DNA from: Nakamurella endophytica
GTDB lineage: Bacteria; Actinomycetota; Actinomycetes; Mycobacteriales; Nakamurellaceae
Assembly (NCBI RefSeq): GCF_014646215.1
Contig: NZ_BMNA01000005.1
Location: 1 to 64,000, forward strand
Direction: 5' to 3'
Length of the DNA stretch: 64,000 nt
Part shown: one piece after another, positions 36,887-46,075 of the stretch
How positions within the stretch are numbered: the first letter of the stretch is position 1
Layout of the letters: each line of letters begins with the position of its first letter
Made by a program: the position numbers and the translations under genes
Notes under the pieces: model-generated
Told to the model about the DNA's origin: nothing
The model's database searches: none
Seen by the model: only the letters and a program-made list of their open reading frames with translations

Positions 36887-38194
36887 TCAGCCGCACAGCC
36901 GGCGGTGCCGGAGCACGGCCTGCGCGTCGGTGAGCAGGGCCACCTGGTCCAGCACCACCCGCAACCGGCCGGCGTCGTCCCCGGCCTGCCGGTAGGCGTC
37001 GGCGAAGACGGCGTCCAGGACGGCGGGTCCCCGGTCCGCGAGCACGGTGACCAGCTCGACGACGACCTCCTGCTGCCGTTCCTGCACCACCCGCCGGGCC
37101 GGGTCCGCCATCACGTAGCGGACGGCGATGGCCTTGAGCAGCGCGACCTCGTGCCGCAGCACCTCCGGGACCTCCAGGTCGGCGTCGTAGCGGTGCAGCG
37201 GGCCGGGTCCGTGCGCGGCCCGGGTGGCGGCGACGGCCCCGGCGACGAAGCGGCCGGTCAGCTCGCTGGTCACCGCCTTGACGGCGGCTCCGGCCCGGTA
37301 GCCGTCCAACGGCTCGGCGGCGGCCGCCCGCAGCCCGCCGGCGACGGCCGGCAGCGCCAGCAGGTCGTCGAACACCTCGCGGAGTCGACCCGCCTGCGTC
37401 CCCGGCAGGTCGGCCGCCGCCCGCTCGGCGGTGGCGTCCCGCTCGCCGGGGTCCACCAGCAGGTCGAGCGGGATGCGGCCGGCCAGGATCCCGTCCTCGA
37501 CGTCGTGGACCGAATAGGCGACGTCGTCGGCCCAGTCCATGACCTGGGCCTCCAGGCTGCGCGGCGGCTGGTCGGAGGCGAGGGGCACGTCCCGTCGCAC
37601 CCAGTCCAGCACCGCCTGCTCGTCGGCGTAGACCCCGAACTTTCCGCCGCCCGGCGGCCGGGGCCAGGGGTACTTGACCACCGAGTCCAGCGCCGCCCTG
37701 GTCAGGTTGAGCCCGGCCGGCCGCCCGTCGGGGTCGACCACCTTGCGCTCGAGCACGGTCAGCAGCCGCAGGTTCTGGGCGTTGGCCTCGAAGCCGCCTG
37801 CGGCCGCGCCGACCCGGTCCAGAGCCTGTTCCCCGTTGTGCCCGAACGGCGGGTGACCGATGTCGTGGGCCAGCCCGGCGAGGTCGACCAGGTCCGGGTC
37901 GCAGCCCAACCGGCTGCCGACGTCCCGGGCGATCTGCGCCACCTCCAGGGAGTGCGTCAGCCGGGTGCGGGGGACGTCGTCCTCCTCCGGTGCGACCACC
38001 TGGGTCTTGCCGGCGAGGCGCCGGAACGCCGCGGAGTGCAGGACCCGGGCCCGGTCCCGGGCGAAGTCGCCGCGTTCCGCGGTGGCGGCGTCCGTGCCGG
38101 CCAGCACCGCCGACTTGGCGGCCTCCGGGACCCGCCGCTCGCGGTCGGCGGCGCGGTAGCGGGCGGTGCCGCCGCCGGTCGGAGGCGGGGTCAC
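36887..38194 (-). CDS. dgt: Deoxyguanosinetriphosphate triphosphohydrolase-like protein
   Basis: HD-superfamily dNTP triphosphohydrolase that splits dGTP or other dNTPs into nucleoside and triphosphate. The 435-residue protein has all metal residues: THSLEVAQIA (first His), AHDIGHPPFGHNGE (HD plus active-site His) and WADDVAYSVHDVEDG (last Asp). N-terminal FARDRARVLHSAAFRRLAGKTQV is the nucleotide-binding stretch (quoted core RVLHSAAFRRLAGKTQV). The GTG start overlaps the stop of the YdcF-like gene (GTGA), so the two are translationally coupled. Confidence 0.95.
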   Translation of the reverse strand: MTPPPTGGGTARYRAADRERRVPEAAKSAVLAGTDAATAERGDFARDRARVLHSAAFRRLAGKTQVVAPEEDDVPRTRLTHSLEVAQIARDVGSRLGCDPDLVDLAGLAHDIGHPPFGHNGEQALDRVGAAAGGFEANAQNLRLLTVLERKVVDPDGRPAGLNLTRAALDSVVKYPWPRPPGGGKFGVYADEQAVLDWVRRDVPLASDQPPRSLEAQVMDWADDVAYSVHDVEDGILAGRIPLDLLVDPGERDATAERAAADLPGTQAGRLREVFDDLLALPAVAGGLRAAAAEPLDGYRAGAAVKAVTSELTGRFVAGAVAATRAAHGPGPLHRYDADLEVPEVLRHEVALLKAIAVRYVMADPARRVVQERQQEVVVELVTVLADRGPAVLDAVFADAYRQAGDDAGRLRVVLDQVALLTDAQAVLRHRRLCG

Positions 38195-38829
38195 AGCACC
38201 GCCGGACCGAGCTGCGAGGAGCCGCCGGTCAGCAGGTAGAAGGCGGTGGCCAGGGTCTCCCGCAGCACGTAGCGGGGCTCGACGCCGGCCCGGACCGCGG
38301 GTCCCTCGGTGACCGGCGCGGAGCGGACGGTCAGGCCCAGGTCGGCGGCGATGGTGCGGGACCGCTGGATGTGCCACGGGTCGGTGACCAGGACGACCCG
38401 GGTCCAGCCGCGGGCGCGCAACTGCTGCGCCGCTGCCCGCAGCGACACCAGGGTGTCCCCGCCGATGCCCACGGCGAGCAGGTCAGCGGGGTCGACGCCG
38501 GCCCCGGCCAGGTAGCGGCGGCCCGCCTCGCCCTCGGTCACCCTGTCGCCGGCCCGCCCGCCGCCGACGGTGACGATGCGGGAGGCGACGCCGGCCCGCT
38601 GCAGCGCGGCGGCGTGGTCCAGGCGCGCGGCGTACACGTCGGACGGGCGCCCGTCGTACTGCGCGGCACCCAGCACCACGATGGCGTCCGCCGGGTCCAG
38701 CTGCTGCAGATGGCCGGCCTGGACCACCCGGACCGCCAGGCCGCCGACCGCGAGTGCCAGCACGACGAGCGCACCGGCCAGGTACCGGCCGAGACCGCGG
38801 GCGGCACGGACCGCGGGTCTGCGCTGCAC
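38191..38829 (-). CDS. YdcF-like (DUF218) membrane protein
   Basis: A 212-residue protein with one N-terminal transmembrane helix ([20 protein letters not shown]) and an extracytoplasmic DUF218/SanA-YdcF domain: DAIVVLGAAQYDGRPSDVYAARLD, VTVGGGRAGDRVTEGEAGRR and VVLVTDPWHIQRSR. Members are linked with envelope integrity and vancomycin sensitivity (SanA) in other bacteria. The GTG at 38829 has GGAGGG 4-5 nt upstream; a GTG at 38865 with AGGAG is an alternative, adding 12 residues. First gene of the unit with dgt; its promoter region holds the 11-bp repeat array. Confidence 0.85.
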   Translation of the reverse strand: MQRRPAVRAARGLGRYLAGALVVLALAVGGLAVRVVQAGHLQQLDPADAIVVLGAAQYDGRPSDVYAARLDHAAALQRAGVASRIVTVGGGRAGDRVTEGEAGRRYLAGAGVDPADLLAVGIGGDTLVSLRAAAQQLRARGWTRVVLVTDPWHIQRSRTIAADLGLTVRSAPVTEGPAVRAGVEPRYVLRETLATAFYLLTGGSSQLGPAVL

Positions 38830-39187
38830 CGATCCCTCCGTCCGGTCCGCCGCGACTGTCGGCACAGGTCTCCTGTCGGGGGTCCGCCGCCGGTACCGGC
38901 GGCGGTGGCCTGTCGACGCGGCGCCCCCAGCGGGGGTTGTCCCCGGCCGCGCTGCTGCGGTCGCTCGACACCGCGTCCGGGTCCGCGTCCATCGGCTGAC
39001 CGAGTCGGAATCGGACCCGACCCGGAAGCGACTCGGGTCCGACTCCGACTCGACTCCGACTGGACTTCGACTCGACTCGGGCCCGACTCCCGACTCGCCC
39101 GGTCCTGCCTGATCATGCCAGCCGCCCGCCGGTTCCTCGCCGGTCGTTCCCACCCGTGGGCACCGGCGCCCGGGTTAGCGTGGCCGC
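38830..39187. other. Divergent intergenic region between YdcF-like and M1 peptidase genes
   Basis: 358 bp separating two divergent genes. It contains the 11-bp tandem array at 39008-39095 and the promoters of both genes. No further gene is supported. Confidence 0.6.
39008..39095. repeat. 11-bp tandem array, 8 units
   Basis: Eight consecutive 11-nt units starting at 39008, 39019, 39030, 39041, 39052, 39063, 39074 and 39085, variants of GACTCCGACTC and GACTCGGGTCC, most beginning GACTC or GACCC. The exact 11-nt spacing places the GACT motif on one helical face. The array lies between two divergent promoters, about 180 bp from one start and 90 bp from the other. Confidence 0.8.
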
Positions 39188-40804
39188 GTGAGACCTCGGC
39201 GCGGGACGCGAGCGGCCGCCGCGGTTGTCGCGGCCGCGCTGCTGGTCGGCTGCACCGCCACCGTGGGCGGCACCGCACAGACCCAGGGTTCCCTGCCGAC
39301 GTCGGTCGGACCGTCCGGCACGCCCGGGGTCACCGGCACCCGGACGGACCCGTCCACCCCCGACCTGCCGGTGAGCGGCTCGGGGACGGCGACCGGGAAG
39401 AGCGGCACGGCCCCGTCCGCGACACCGTCCACAGGCCGCGCGGCGGACCCCGACGGCGCCGCCGGTGCAGCCGGGATCGGGGACCCGTACTACCCGCTCG
39501 CCGGCAACGGCGGCTACCAGGTGGATTCCTACGACGTCACGCTGACGTACGACCCCGCGGCGAACCGGCTGTCCGCCCGCACGGCCGTCGAGGGCTCGGT
39601 GACCGCGCCGGGCCGGCTCGGCCGCTTCGACCTGGACCTGCAGCCGTCGATGCGGGTGTCCCAGGTGCAGGTCGGCGACACGGACGCAGCGTTCCGGCAG
39701 GACGGTGCCGAACTCGTGGTGACGCCGGCCCGTGGTCTCGATCCCGGCGCCGCCCTGTCGGTCGTCGTCGACTACGCCGGGCAGCCGGGTGAGATCCGCG
39801 GCGGCACAGCAGGTGCGAGCGGTGGCGGCTGGTACCGGACGGATTCCGGCGGCGCCGTGGTGGCGGGCGAGCCGTTCTCCGCGTCGGCGTGGTACCCGGT
39901 CAACGAGCACCCCGCGGACCTGGCGACGTTCACCGTCACCGCCACCGTGCCCACCCCGTGGCAGGTGATCTCCGGCGGCGTCCGGCTGACCGACGGTGTC
40001 GTGCCGCCGCCCGCCGGCATGGCGACCTTCCGCTGGGCGCAGCGGGTCCCGGTCGCCAGTTACCTGACCACCGTCTACATCGACCGGTTCAGCACCGAGG
40101 TCGGCACGCTGCCCGACGGGCGGCTCATCGTCTCGGCGTTCGCGCCGGGGTCCGAGGCGGGCAGGTACCGCAAGCTGGCCGCCGACACGGCGCGGATCGT
40201 CGAGGTGCTCGCCGACCACTTCGGCAGGTACCCGTTCGAGGCGGTGGGCGGCATCTACACCGGTCAGCCGCTGGCGTTCGCCCTCGAGACGGCGACCCGG
40301 CCGGTGTACGCCGACTGGGTCGACACCGACACGATCGTCCACGAGCTGGCCCACCAGTGGTACGGCGACTCGGTGGCCGTGCAGCGCTGGCGGGACATCT
40401 GCCTGAACGAGTGCCTGGCGTCGTACGCGCCGCTGCTGTGGCACGAGGACGTCGATGGCACCGACCTGGACCGGTGGTGGACCGGGCGGATGAAGGCGGT
40501 CGCCGGTGACGCCCGGTTCTGGCGCACGCCCCTGGTCGACATGGGCCCGGGACGCGAGTTCTCGTCGGTCTACGACCGCGGACCGCTCGCCGTGCACGCG
40601 CTCCGCAAGGAGATCGGCGAAGCGGCGTTCGCCACGGTGCTGCGGGAGTGGCCGACGCGCAACGCCGGCCGGACCGTCACGTTCGAGGCGTGGCAGGCGT
40701 TCGTCGAGCAGGTGGCCGGCAGGGACCTGTCCGGCTTCTTCGACGCCTGGTTCCGCGGCCGCGTGGTCCCGTCGGACCCGTACCGGCATCCCGGCGGACT
40801 CTGA
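39188..40804 (+). CDS. Secreted M1-family zinc metallopeptidase lipoprotein
   Basis: A 538-residue aminopeptidase-like protein. It has a lipoprotein signal (TRAAAAVVAAALLVGC), a Thr/Ser/Pro-rich linker to about residue 100, the M1 N-terminal beta domain, and the catalytic domain with HELAHQW (zinc His pair and Glu) followed 18 residues later by LNECLASY, which supplies the third zinc ligand Glu. The exopeptidase GxMEN motif is replaced by GQPLAFALETATR, where the LET Glu would take its role. It lacks the large C-terminal helical domain of PepN. The GTG start has no ribosome site and may be leaderless. Likely cleaves peptides outside the membrane. Confidence 0.88.
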   Translation: MRPRRGTRAAAAVVAAALLVGCTATVGGTAQTQGSLPTSVGPSGTPGVTGTRTDPSTPDLPVSGSGTATGKSGTAPSATPSTGRAADPDGAAGAAGIGDPYYPLAGNGGYQVDSYDVTLTYDPAANRLSARTAVEGSVTAPGRLGRFDLDLQPSMRVSQVQVGDTDAAFRQDGAELVVTPARGLDPGAALSVVVDYAGQPGEIRGGTAGASGGGWYRTDSGGAVVAGEPFSASAWYPVNEHPADLATFTVTATVPTPWQVISGGVRLTDGVVPPPAGMATFRWAQRVPVASYLTTVYIDRFSTEVGTLPDGRLIVSAFAPGSEAGRYRKLAADTARIVEVLADHFGRYPFEAVGGIYTGQPLAFALETATRPVYADWVDTDTIVHELAHQWYGDSVAVQRWRDICLNECLASYAPLLWHEDVDGTDLDRWWTGRMKAVAGDARFWRTPLVDMGPGREFSSVYDRGPLAVHALRKEIGEAAFATVLREWPTRNAGRTVTFEAWQAFVEQVAGRDLSGFFDAWFRGRVVPSDPYRHPGGL

Positions 40805-40850
40805 GCCGGCCGCCGGACCGGCGGGTTCCGAGCCGGCCGCCGGACCGGCG
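40803..40850. repeat. Direct repeat just after the M1 peptidase gene
   Basis: Two perfect copies of a 21-bp sequence beginning GAGCCGGCCGCC (40803-40823 and 40830-40850), spaced 27 bp start to start. The first overlaps the stop codon region. Each copy is self-complementary enough (GCCGG/CCGGC) to act as a small hairpin, so a double terminator is possible. Confidence 0.6.
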
Positions 40851-41037
40851 CGGGCAGCGGGAGCAGAGGCGCGGCCGGTCAGCGAGACGGGCGCGATCCG
40901 GCAGCACCGGCGCGGCGGGCCGGTTGAGTCGCCCCAGGAGGCCGCGGCCGGCCACCGGCGCGACTCTCGGTGGACCCGATGGCCGTCGGTCCTCGCCGCA
41001 ACCGGCCGGGCGCTGCCGGACCTACGAGCAGCGGGGG

Positions 41038-42432
41038 TCAGGCGCCGACGAGCCGCTCCGACAGGTAGGACCGCACCTGGTCGATGCCGATCCGCTGCTG
41101 TTCCATCGAGTCGCGCTCCCGGATGGTGACCGCCTGGTCCGTGGCCGTGTCGAAGTCGACCGTCACGCAGAACGGCGTGCCGATCTCGTCCTGGCGGCGG
41201 TACCGGCGGCCGATCTGGCCGGCGTCGTCGTACTCGACGTTCCAGGAGCGGCGCAGCTCGTCGGCCAGCGCGCGCGCCGCCGGTGCCAGGTCGGCGTGCC
41301 GGGACAGCGGCAGCACCGCCGCCTTGACCGGAGCCAGTCGCGGGTCGAGCCGCAGCACCACCCGCTTGTCGACGCCACCCTTGGTGTTCGGCGCCTCGTC
41401 CTCGGCGTAGGCCTCCAGCAGGAACGCCATCATCGGCCGCCCGACGCCGGCCGCCGGCTCGATGACGTACGGGTACCAGCGCTCCCCCGACTCCTGGTCG
41501 AAGTAGGACAGGTCGGTCCCGGAGTGCTCGGAGTGCGTGCGCAGGTCGAAGTCCGTGCGGTTGGCGATGCCCTCCAGCTCACCCCACTCGCTGCCGGCGA
41601 AGTGGAACCGGTACTCCACGTCCACGGTCCGCTTGGAGTAGTGCGACAGCTTCTCCTGGGGGTGCTCGAACAGCCGGAGGTTGTCGCGGTCGATGCCCAG
41701 GTCCACGTACCAGGCGAGCCGGTGGTCGATCCAGTACTGGTGCCAGTCCTCGTCCGTGCCCGGGCGGACGAAGAACTCCATCTCCATCTGCTCGAACTCG
41801 CGGGTGCGGAAGATGAAGTTGCCGGGAGTGATCTCGTTCCGGAACGACTTGCCGATCTGGCCGATGCCGAACGGCGGCTTCTTCCGCGACGACGTCGAGA
41901 CGTTGTTGAAGTTGACGAAGATGCCCTGGGCGGTCTCCGGCCGCAGGTAGTGCAGCCCGGACTCGTCCTCGACGGGACCGAGGAACGTCTTCAGCAGGCC
42001 GTTGAACTCGCGGGGCTCGGTCCAGGTGTGGCGCATGCCGCAGTTGGGGCAGGCGATATCGTCGAGCCCGTTCTCCGGGGCCCGACCCTTCCGCTCGGTG
42101 AACTCCTCCTCGAGGTGGTCGGCGCGGTACCGCCGGTGGCAGTTCGTGCACTCGACCAGCGGATCCACGAATGCTGCGACGTGGCCGGAGGCGACCCACA
42201 CCTGCCGCGGCAGGATCACCGAAGAGTCGAGCCCGACGACGTCCTCGCGCGAGCGGACAATCGAGTTCCACCACTGGCGCTTGATGTTGTCCTTGAGCTC
42301 GACGCCCAGCGGGCCGTAGTCCCAGGCGGAGCGCGTGCCGCCGTAGATCTCGCCGCTCGGGTACACCAGGCCCCGGCGCTTGGCCAGGGACACGACGGCG
42401 TCGATCCGGTCGGTGGCACGGGAGGCGGGCAC
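41038..42432 (-). CDS. glyS: Glycyl-tRNA synthetase (alpha2 type)
   Basis: Class II synthetase of 464 residues that charges tRNA-Gly. Motifs: [21 protein letters not shown] at the N-terminus (first part), the zinc-binding pair CTNCHRRY and CPNCGMRH, motif 2 [20 protein letters not shown] (core FRNEITP), the glycine-specific [11 protein letters not shown], and motif 3 in the [10 protein letters not shown] to anticodon-binding junction. The anticodon domain is the last 100 residues. The GTG at 42432 was chosen because the product then begins at the family position ([20 protein letters not shown]). Confidence 0.97.
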   Translation of the reverse strand: MPASRATDRIDAVVSLAKRRGLVYPSGEIYGGTRSAWDYGPLGVELKDNIKRQWWNSIVRSREDVVGLDSSVILPRQVWVASGHVAAFVDPLVECTNCHRRYRADHLEEEFTERKGRAPENGLDDIACPNCGMRHTWTEPREFNGLLKTFLGPVEDESGLHYLRPETAQGIFVNFNNVSTSSRKKPPFGIGQIGKSFRNEITPGNFIFRTREFEQMEMEFFVRPGTDEDWHQYWIDHRLAWYVDLGIDRDNLRLFEHPQEKLSHYSKRTVDVEYRFHFAGSEWGELEGIANRTDFDLRTHSEHSGTDLSYFDQESGERWYPYVIEPAAGVGRPMMAFLLEAYAEDEAPNTKGGVDKRVVLRLDPRLAPVKAAVLPLSRHADLAPAARALADELRRSWNVEYDDAGQIGRRYRRQDEIGTPFCVTVDFDTATDQAVTIRERDSMEQQRIGIDQVRSYLSERLVGA

Positions 42433-42603
42433 GGCGGAGTCCCTCTGTCGGCGGCCGGGCGCGGCCCGGCGTGCTGGCGGCCGGACGCGGGCGCGCGGGC
42501 CGGACGCGTCGGTGCGCCGTTTCGAGCCTAACGATCCGCAACGCCGCCGACGACCGCCCGGACCACCCACCCCGTCGGTCGCGGGCCGGCGGCCCGACCG
42601 TGG

Positions 42604-42951
42604 TCACCCACCGTCGGGATCGACGGTGGGCACATGTCGGTCGACGCTGCCGCCGTCGGCCGACAGCAGCACCTCGCTCAGCCCGGTCCACGCCACGTCC
42701 GCGGTCGACAACCACGGCACGACCGACTCCCGCACGTGGAACGGGGACAGCGCCGCTCGGTAGTCGGCCGCCGTGCCGAACTCCGCCACCAGCACCCTCC
42801 GCCGGACGTCCTCGGTGGACCGTGCGTACCGCAACCACCGGCATTCCGGGGCGGCGGCGAGCAGCTCCGCCGGCGACGGCACCTCCGGCTCGCCGGTACC
42901 TGCGGCCCCGTCGGGCCGGTCGTCCCGGAAGTGAGCGACGAGCAGGAACAT
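42604..42951 (-). CDS. ABM-like dimeric alpha/beta-barrel protein
   Basis: A 115-residue protein with the ferredoxin-like pattern of the antibiotic biosynthesis monooxygenase fold: FLLVAHFRDD strand, PAELLAAAPECRWLRYARST, RVLVAEFGTAADYRAALSPF and a final strand. Such small proteins are commonly encoded next to glyS in actinobacteria; most have no known substrate. The ATG at 42951 has AGGA 7 nt upstream. No catalytic residue can be assigned, and a plain structural or stress role is equally possible. Confidence 0.7.
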   Translation of the reverse strand: MFLLVAHFRDDRPDGAAGTGEPEVPSPAELLAAAPECRWLRYARSTEDVRRRVLVAEFGTAADYRAALSPFHVRESVVPWLSTADVAWTGLSEVLLSADGGSVDRHVPTVDPDGG

Positions 42952-43062
42952 CGCACCATCCTGACCCGGCCGGCCCGCAGACCCGGGGAGGCCCGGCGGG
43001 TGCCACGGGCTGAGCGGCACCTGACAGGTCCCGACGGGCGCCCGGTCGTGACGTCGCCGGCG

Positions 43063-45015
43063 TCATCCCGACCGCACCTGGTCGATGCGCCAGCCCGCTG
43101 CCGTGCGGACCAGCACCCACCGGCGGGCCGCGGCTCCCCGAGGTGGCGTGCTGGCCACCTGCCGCCCCGAGTCGTCGAGCACGCGGTAGGCGGGCAGCAC
43201 GTCGACCACGGTCAGCTGGACCGTTCCGGACGCCGGGGACCTCACCACCGAGACGGTGCGGTGCGCCGCGCCGCTGACCCGCCATCCGCGGTGACGCAGC
43301 TCGCCGATGCGGGCGGCATCCTCTGCGCGGGCCGCCGCCGTCGAGGTGTACACCGAGTCCAGCACGTCGGCCCGCCGTTCGACGAAGGCCCGGGCCCGCC
43401 GTTGGTCCAGCTCCCGCACGAGGTCCAGCCACGCCGCGGGACGGTCGACCGCTCCGATCGACCCGCCGCCCGTGGCGCCGCTGCCCGTCGCCCGATCCGC
43501 CCCAGGCCGGGCCGGCGTGGACGTCGGTCCGGCCGGGCGCCCGCCGGCGCCCGAGGCTGGTGGTGGCGAAGCACCGAGGTCGCCCGACAGGGCCGACGGA
43601 CCTCCCGACGTGGTCCCGGTGCTGGACCCGACGGCCGCGGGCGCGGGCGACGGCCTGTGTCGTGCCGGTGGCGCCGGTGGCGCGGCTCTGCCGGACGTCC
43701 GCCGCGCCGCCGTCGTGCGTCGGGCTGCCGCCGACGACGACCCGGGTGCCGTACCTGGCGGCGCCGCCGAGCCGGATCCGACCATGCCGGTCGGTCTGGC
43801 CCGGGCGGGCGACGTCGTCGTGGCGATCGGCCCCGCGGTGCCGGACGCGCTGGGCGGTGGCACCGCGGCGGCTGCGCGGCCGCGGTCGTCCCACCGCGCC
43901 CAGGACAGCCCCACCTGCACCGCGACGACCACGAGTACGGCCGCGGCGACGCACACCGCCGCGGCGCGCCGCCAGGTCGTGGCGGGGCTGCCGTCGTCGC
44001 TCCGGCTGCGGTCCGCATCCGGCCTGCGGTGCCGGGGGCCTGTCGACCCGCCCGCGAACGGTCGCGCCGGCCGCCGGGCGGCTGTGCGTCGGTCCTGCGC
44101 GGATCCGGTGCCCGACCGCGCCGCTCGGCCCGCCGTCGATCGGCGCCCGGACCTCTCCCGCGATCCGGGTCCCGACGCGGAGACCGATCCGCCCGGGCCT
44201 GATCCTTCCGGGGCCGCGGCGTCGTCGAAGCGGACGGGCACCGGTCGTCCGGCCGACCGCAACTGCAGGGCGACGGTGGCAGCGCCCGGCCGGTGACCCG
44301 GATCGGCGTCGAGCATGGCGCGGATCAGCCGGCCCACCGGCGTCGCGCCCGGGCCGTCACCGGGGTCCGGCCACTGCCCGACCGTCGCCTGGACGACGAC
44401 GTCCTCCAGGTCCAGGGCCGACGCCCACGCCGGCGCTCCGGTCAGGCAGGCGAGGGCCAGGGACCCGAGACCGAACACGTCGGACGCCGCGGTGACCGGG
44501 CCACCCCTGGCCACCTCGGGCGCCACGTCGGCCGGGGTCCGCCGCCCGCGTCCGGACACTTCCTCCGCGGCCTGCACCGCGCCCAGGCCGTCGAGCCGGG
44601 GCCTGCCGTCCGGGTCGAACAGGACGTCCGCCGCCGTCAGGTCGCCGTGCAGCACTCCCCGTTCGTGCGCGACGGACAGCGCCTCGGCCACCGGCCGCAG
44701 CACCGTGACGACCTCGCCCGCGGTGAGCCGTGTCCGCCGGTGCAGCAGCGCGGCCAGCGTCCCGGCTGCGGGGTCGTCGGTCACCAGGGCGGCGAGCTCC
44801 CCGTCGACCACGACCTCGCGGACGGGCAGGACGTGCGGGTGGTCGACGGCGCCGGCGAGCTCGGCCCGGCGGCGCAGCACCGCGACGTCGTCGTCGCTCG
44901 TGACGGTCAGCCGGACCGGCTGTCCGTCGGCGACCCGGACACCGCGCACCGTGCACCCGACAGGGTCGACGCCGACGTCCTCGACGAGGCGGTAGCCGGC
45001 CAGCTGTGCATCCAC
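43063..45015 (-). CDS. Kinase-like membrane protein lacking catalytic residues, with extracytoplasmic NTF2-like domain
   Basis: A 650-residue protein. Residues 1-265 follow the Ser/Thr kinase fold, but key positions are changed: the VAIK lysine region reads QPVRLTV, the catalytic loop HRDLKxxN reads HGDLTAADVL (123-132), and DFG is LDGLG (141-145). VAPEVARGG (APE motif) and ASDVFGLGSLALACLTG remain. A basic disordered segment leads to one membrane helix (about 351-371), then 170 residues rich in Pro, Ser and Thr, and a C-terminal domain (about 545-650) resembling SnoaL/NTF2. It may be a regulatory pseudokinase that binds partners inside and a wall component outside. The GTG at 45015 has no ribosome site. 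Confidence 0.75.
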   Translation of the reverse strand: MDAQLAGYRLVEDVGVDPVGCTVRGVRVADGQPVRLTVTSDDDVAVLRRRAELAGAVDHPHVLPVREVVVDGELAALVTDDPAAGTLAALLHRRTRLTAGEVVTVLRPVAEALSVAHERGVLHGDLTAADVLFDPDGRPRLDGLGAVQAAEEVSGRGRRTPADVAPEVARGGPVTAASDVFGLGSLALACLTGAPAWASALDLEDVVVQATVGQWPDPGDGPGATPVGRLIRAMLDADPGHRPGAATVALQLRSAGRPVPVRFDDAAAPEGSGPGGSVSASGPGSRERSGRRSTAGRAARSGTGSAQDRRTAARRPARPFAGGSTGPRHRRPDADRSRSDDGSPATTWRRAAAVCVAAAVLVVVAVQVGLSWARWDDRGRAAAAVPPPSASGTAGPIATTTSPARARPTGMVGSGSAAPPGTAPGSSSAAARRTTAARRTSGRAAPPAPPARHRPSPAPAAVGSSTGTTSGGPSALSGDLGASPPPASGAGGRPAGPTSTPARPGADRATGSGATGGGSIGAVDRPAAWLDLVRELDQRRARAFVERRADVLDSVYTSTAAARAEDAARIGELRHRGWRVSGAAHRTVSVVRSPASGTVQLTVVDVLPAYRVLDDSGRQVASTPPRGAAARRWVLVRTAAGWRIDQVRSG

Positions 45016-45182
45016 GGACCGGACGCTAGGGATTCGCGGCGCGACCGCGTCGGCGTTGTCCACAGCCCCCCGGGGGGCCGACGGGAAGGGGCGCCCAGGC
45101 TGCGTCGTCCACCCGCCCCGACCGCGCCGCGAGGCGCAACGACGCCGATCCGCTGTCGGCGCTGCGGCGTACCGTGTCGCTC

Positions 45183-45911
45183 GTGCGAGACGGGACACAC
45201 CCACTGCGGGTGATCGAGGTCGGCGAGGTCGACTACGTCGCTGCCTGGGACCGGCAACGCCGGCTCGCGGAGGGCCGGGTGGCCGGCTCCGAACCGGACA
45301 CCGTCCTGTTCCTGACGCATCCCGCCGTCTACACCGCGGGCCGCCGCACGCAACCCGAGGACCGCCCGGTGGACGGGACGCCCGTCGTGGACGTGGACCG
45401 CGGCGGTCGCATCACCTGGCACGGGCCCGGCCAGCTGGTCGGCTATCCCGTCGTGGCGCTGCGCGAACCGGTGGACGTCGTCGGCTACGTCCGGATGCTC
45501 GAGCAGGCCTTAATGGGCGCCTGCGCGGAGCTCGGCCTGCCCGCCGCGGGCCGGGTGCCCGGGCGCAGCGGCGTCTGGCTGCCCGCCTCGGACGGCCGAC
45601 CGGAGCGCAAGGTGGCCGCGATCGGCGTCCGCATCGCGCGCGGCGTGACGACCCACGGATTCGCCCTGAACTGCGACGCCGACCTCGGTGCCTTCGACAG
45701 GATCGTCCCGTGCGGCATCCGGGACGCCGGCGTCACCTCGCTCTCGGCGGAACTGGGCCGCACCGTGACGGTGACCGACGCGCTGCCCGTGGTGATCGAG
45801 TGGATCACCCGCGGTCTGGATGGAAAGCTGTCTGTCGACAGCAGCGTCCTCGACCGCCAGGCCCCGGCGCCCGGCGTCTCGTGGCGCCTCGACCCGGCCC
45901 TGACGCGATGA
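45183..45911 (+). CDS. lipB: Octanoyl-ACP:protein octanoyltransferase
   Basis: First step of lipoate synthesis: moves octanoate from ACP to lipoyl domains. Signature sequences: [38 protein letters not shown], the catalytic Lys in [21 protein letters not shown] (core KVAAIG) and Cys in VPCGI. The GTG at 45183 (242 aa) is chosen because TACCGT lies about 8 nt upstream as a -10 element, suggesting a leaderless transcript; GTG at 45174 is an in-frame alternative. It supplies lipoyl groups for pyruvate dehydrogenase, whose E1 is encoded at 3189-6029. Followed by a LEA-like gene and lipA. Confidence 0.94.
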   Translation: MRDGTHPLRVIEVGEVDYVAAWDRQRRLAEGRVAGSEPDTVLFLTHPAVYTAGRRTQPEDRPVDGTPVVDVDRGGRITWHGPGQLVGYPVVALREPVDVVGYVRMLEQALMGACAELGLPAAGRVPGRSGVWLPASDGRPERKVAAIGVRIARGVTTHGFALNCDADLGAFDRIVPCGIRDAGVTSLSAELGRTVTVTDALPVVIEWITRGLDGKLSVDSSVLDRQAPAPGVSWRLDPALTR

Positions 45912-46075
45912 CGGCGGACCGGCCCGACACCGACGGGGGTTGCGCGATGCACGACCGGACCAGCGTGGACGATCCCGCCCGGGACGACCGGCCAGAAGCG
46001 CGGACCTCACGAACCGCGGACGACCCCACCGCCGCCAGCGCGGCGCCTACGACCCCGACGACAAGGAGCACCCCC

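Noticed and set aside
39188..39500. N-terminal Ser/Thr/Pro segment of the M1 peptidase as a separate gene
   Set aside because: It is continuous in frame with the catalytic domain and follows a lipoprotein signal, a normal stalk arrangement.
40805..41037. Possible small gene between the M1 peptidase and glyS
   Set aside because: No frame has a plausible start, ribosome site or non-random composition; the direct repeat explains the sequence.
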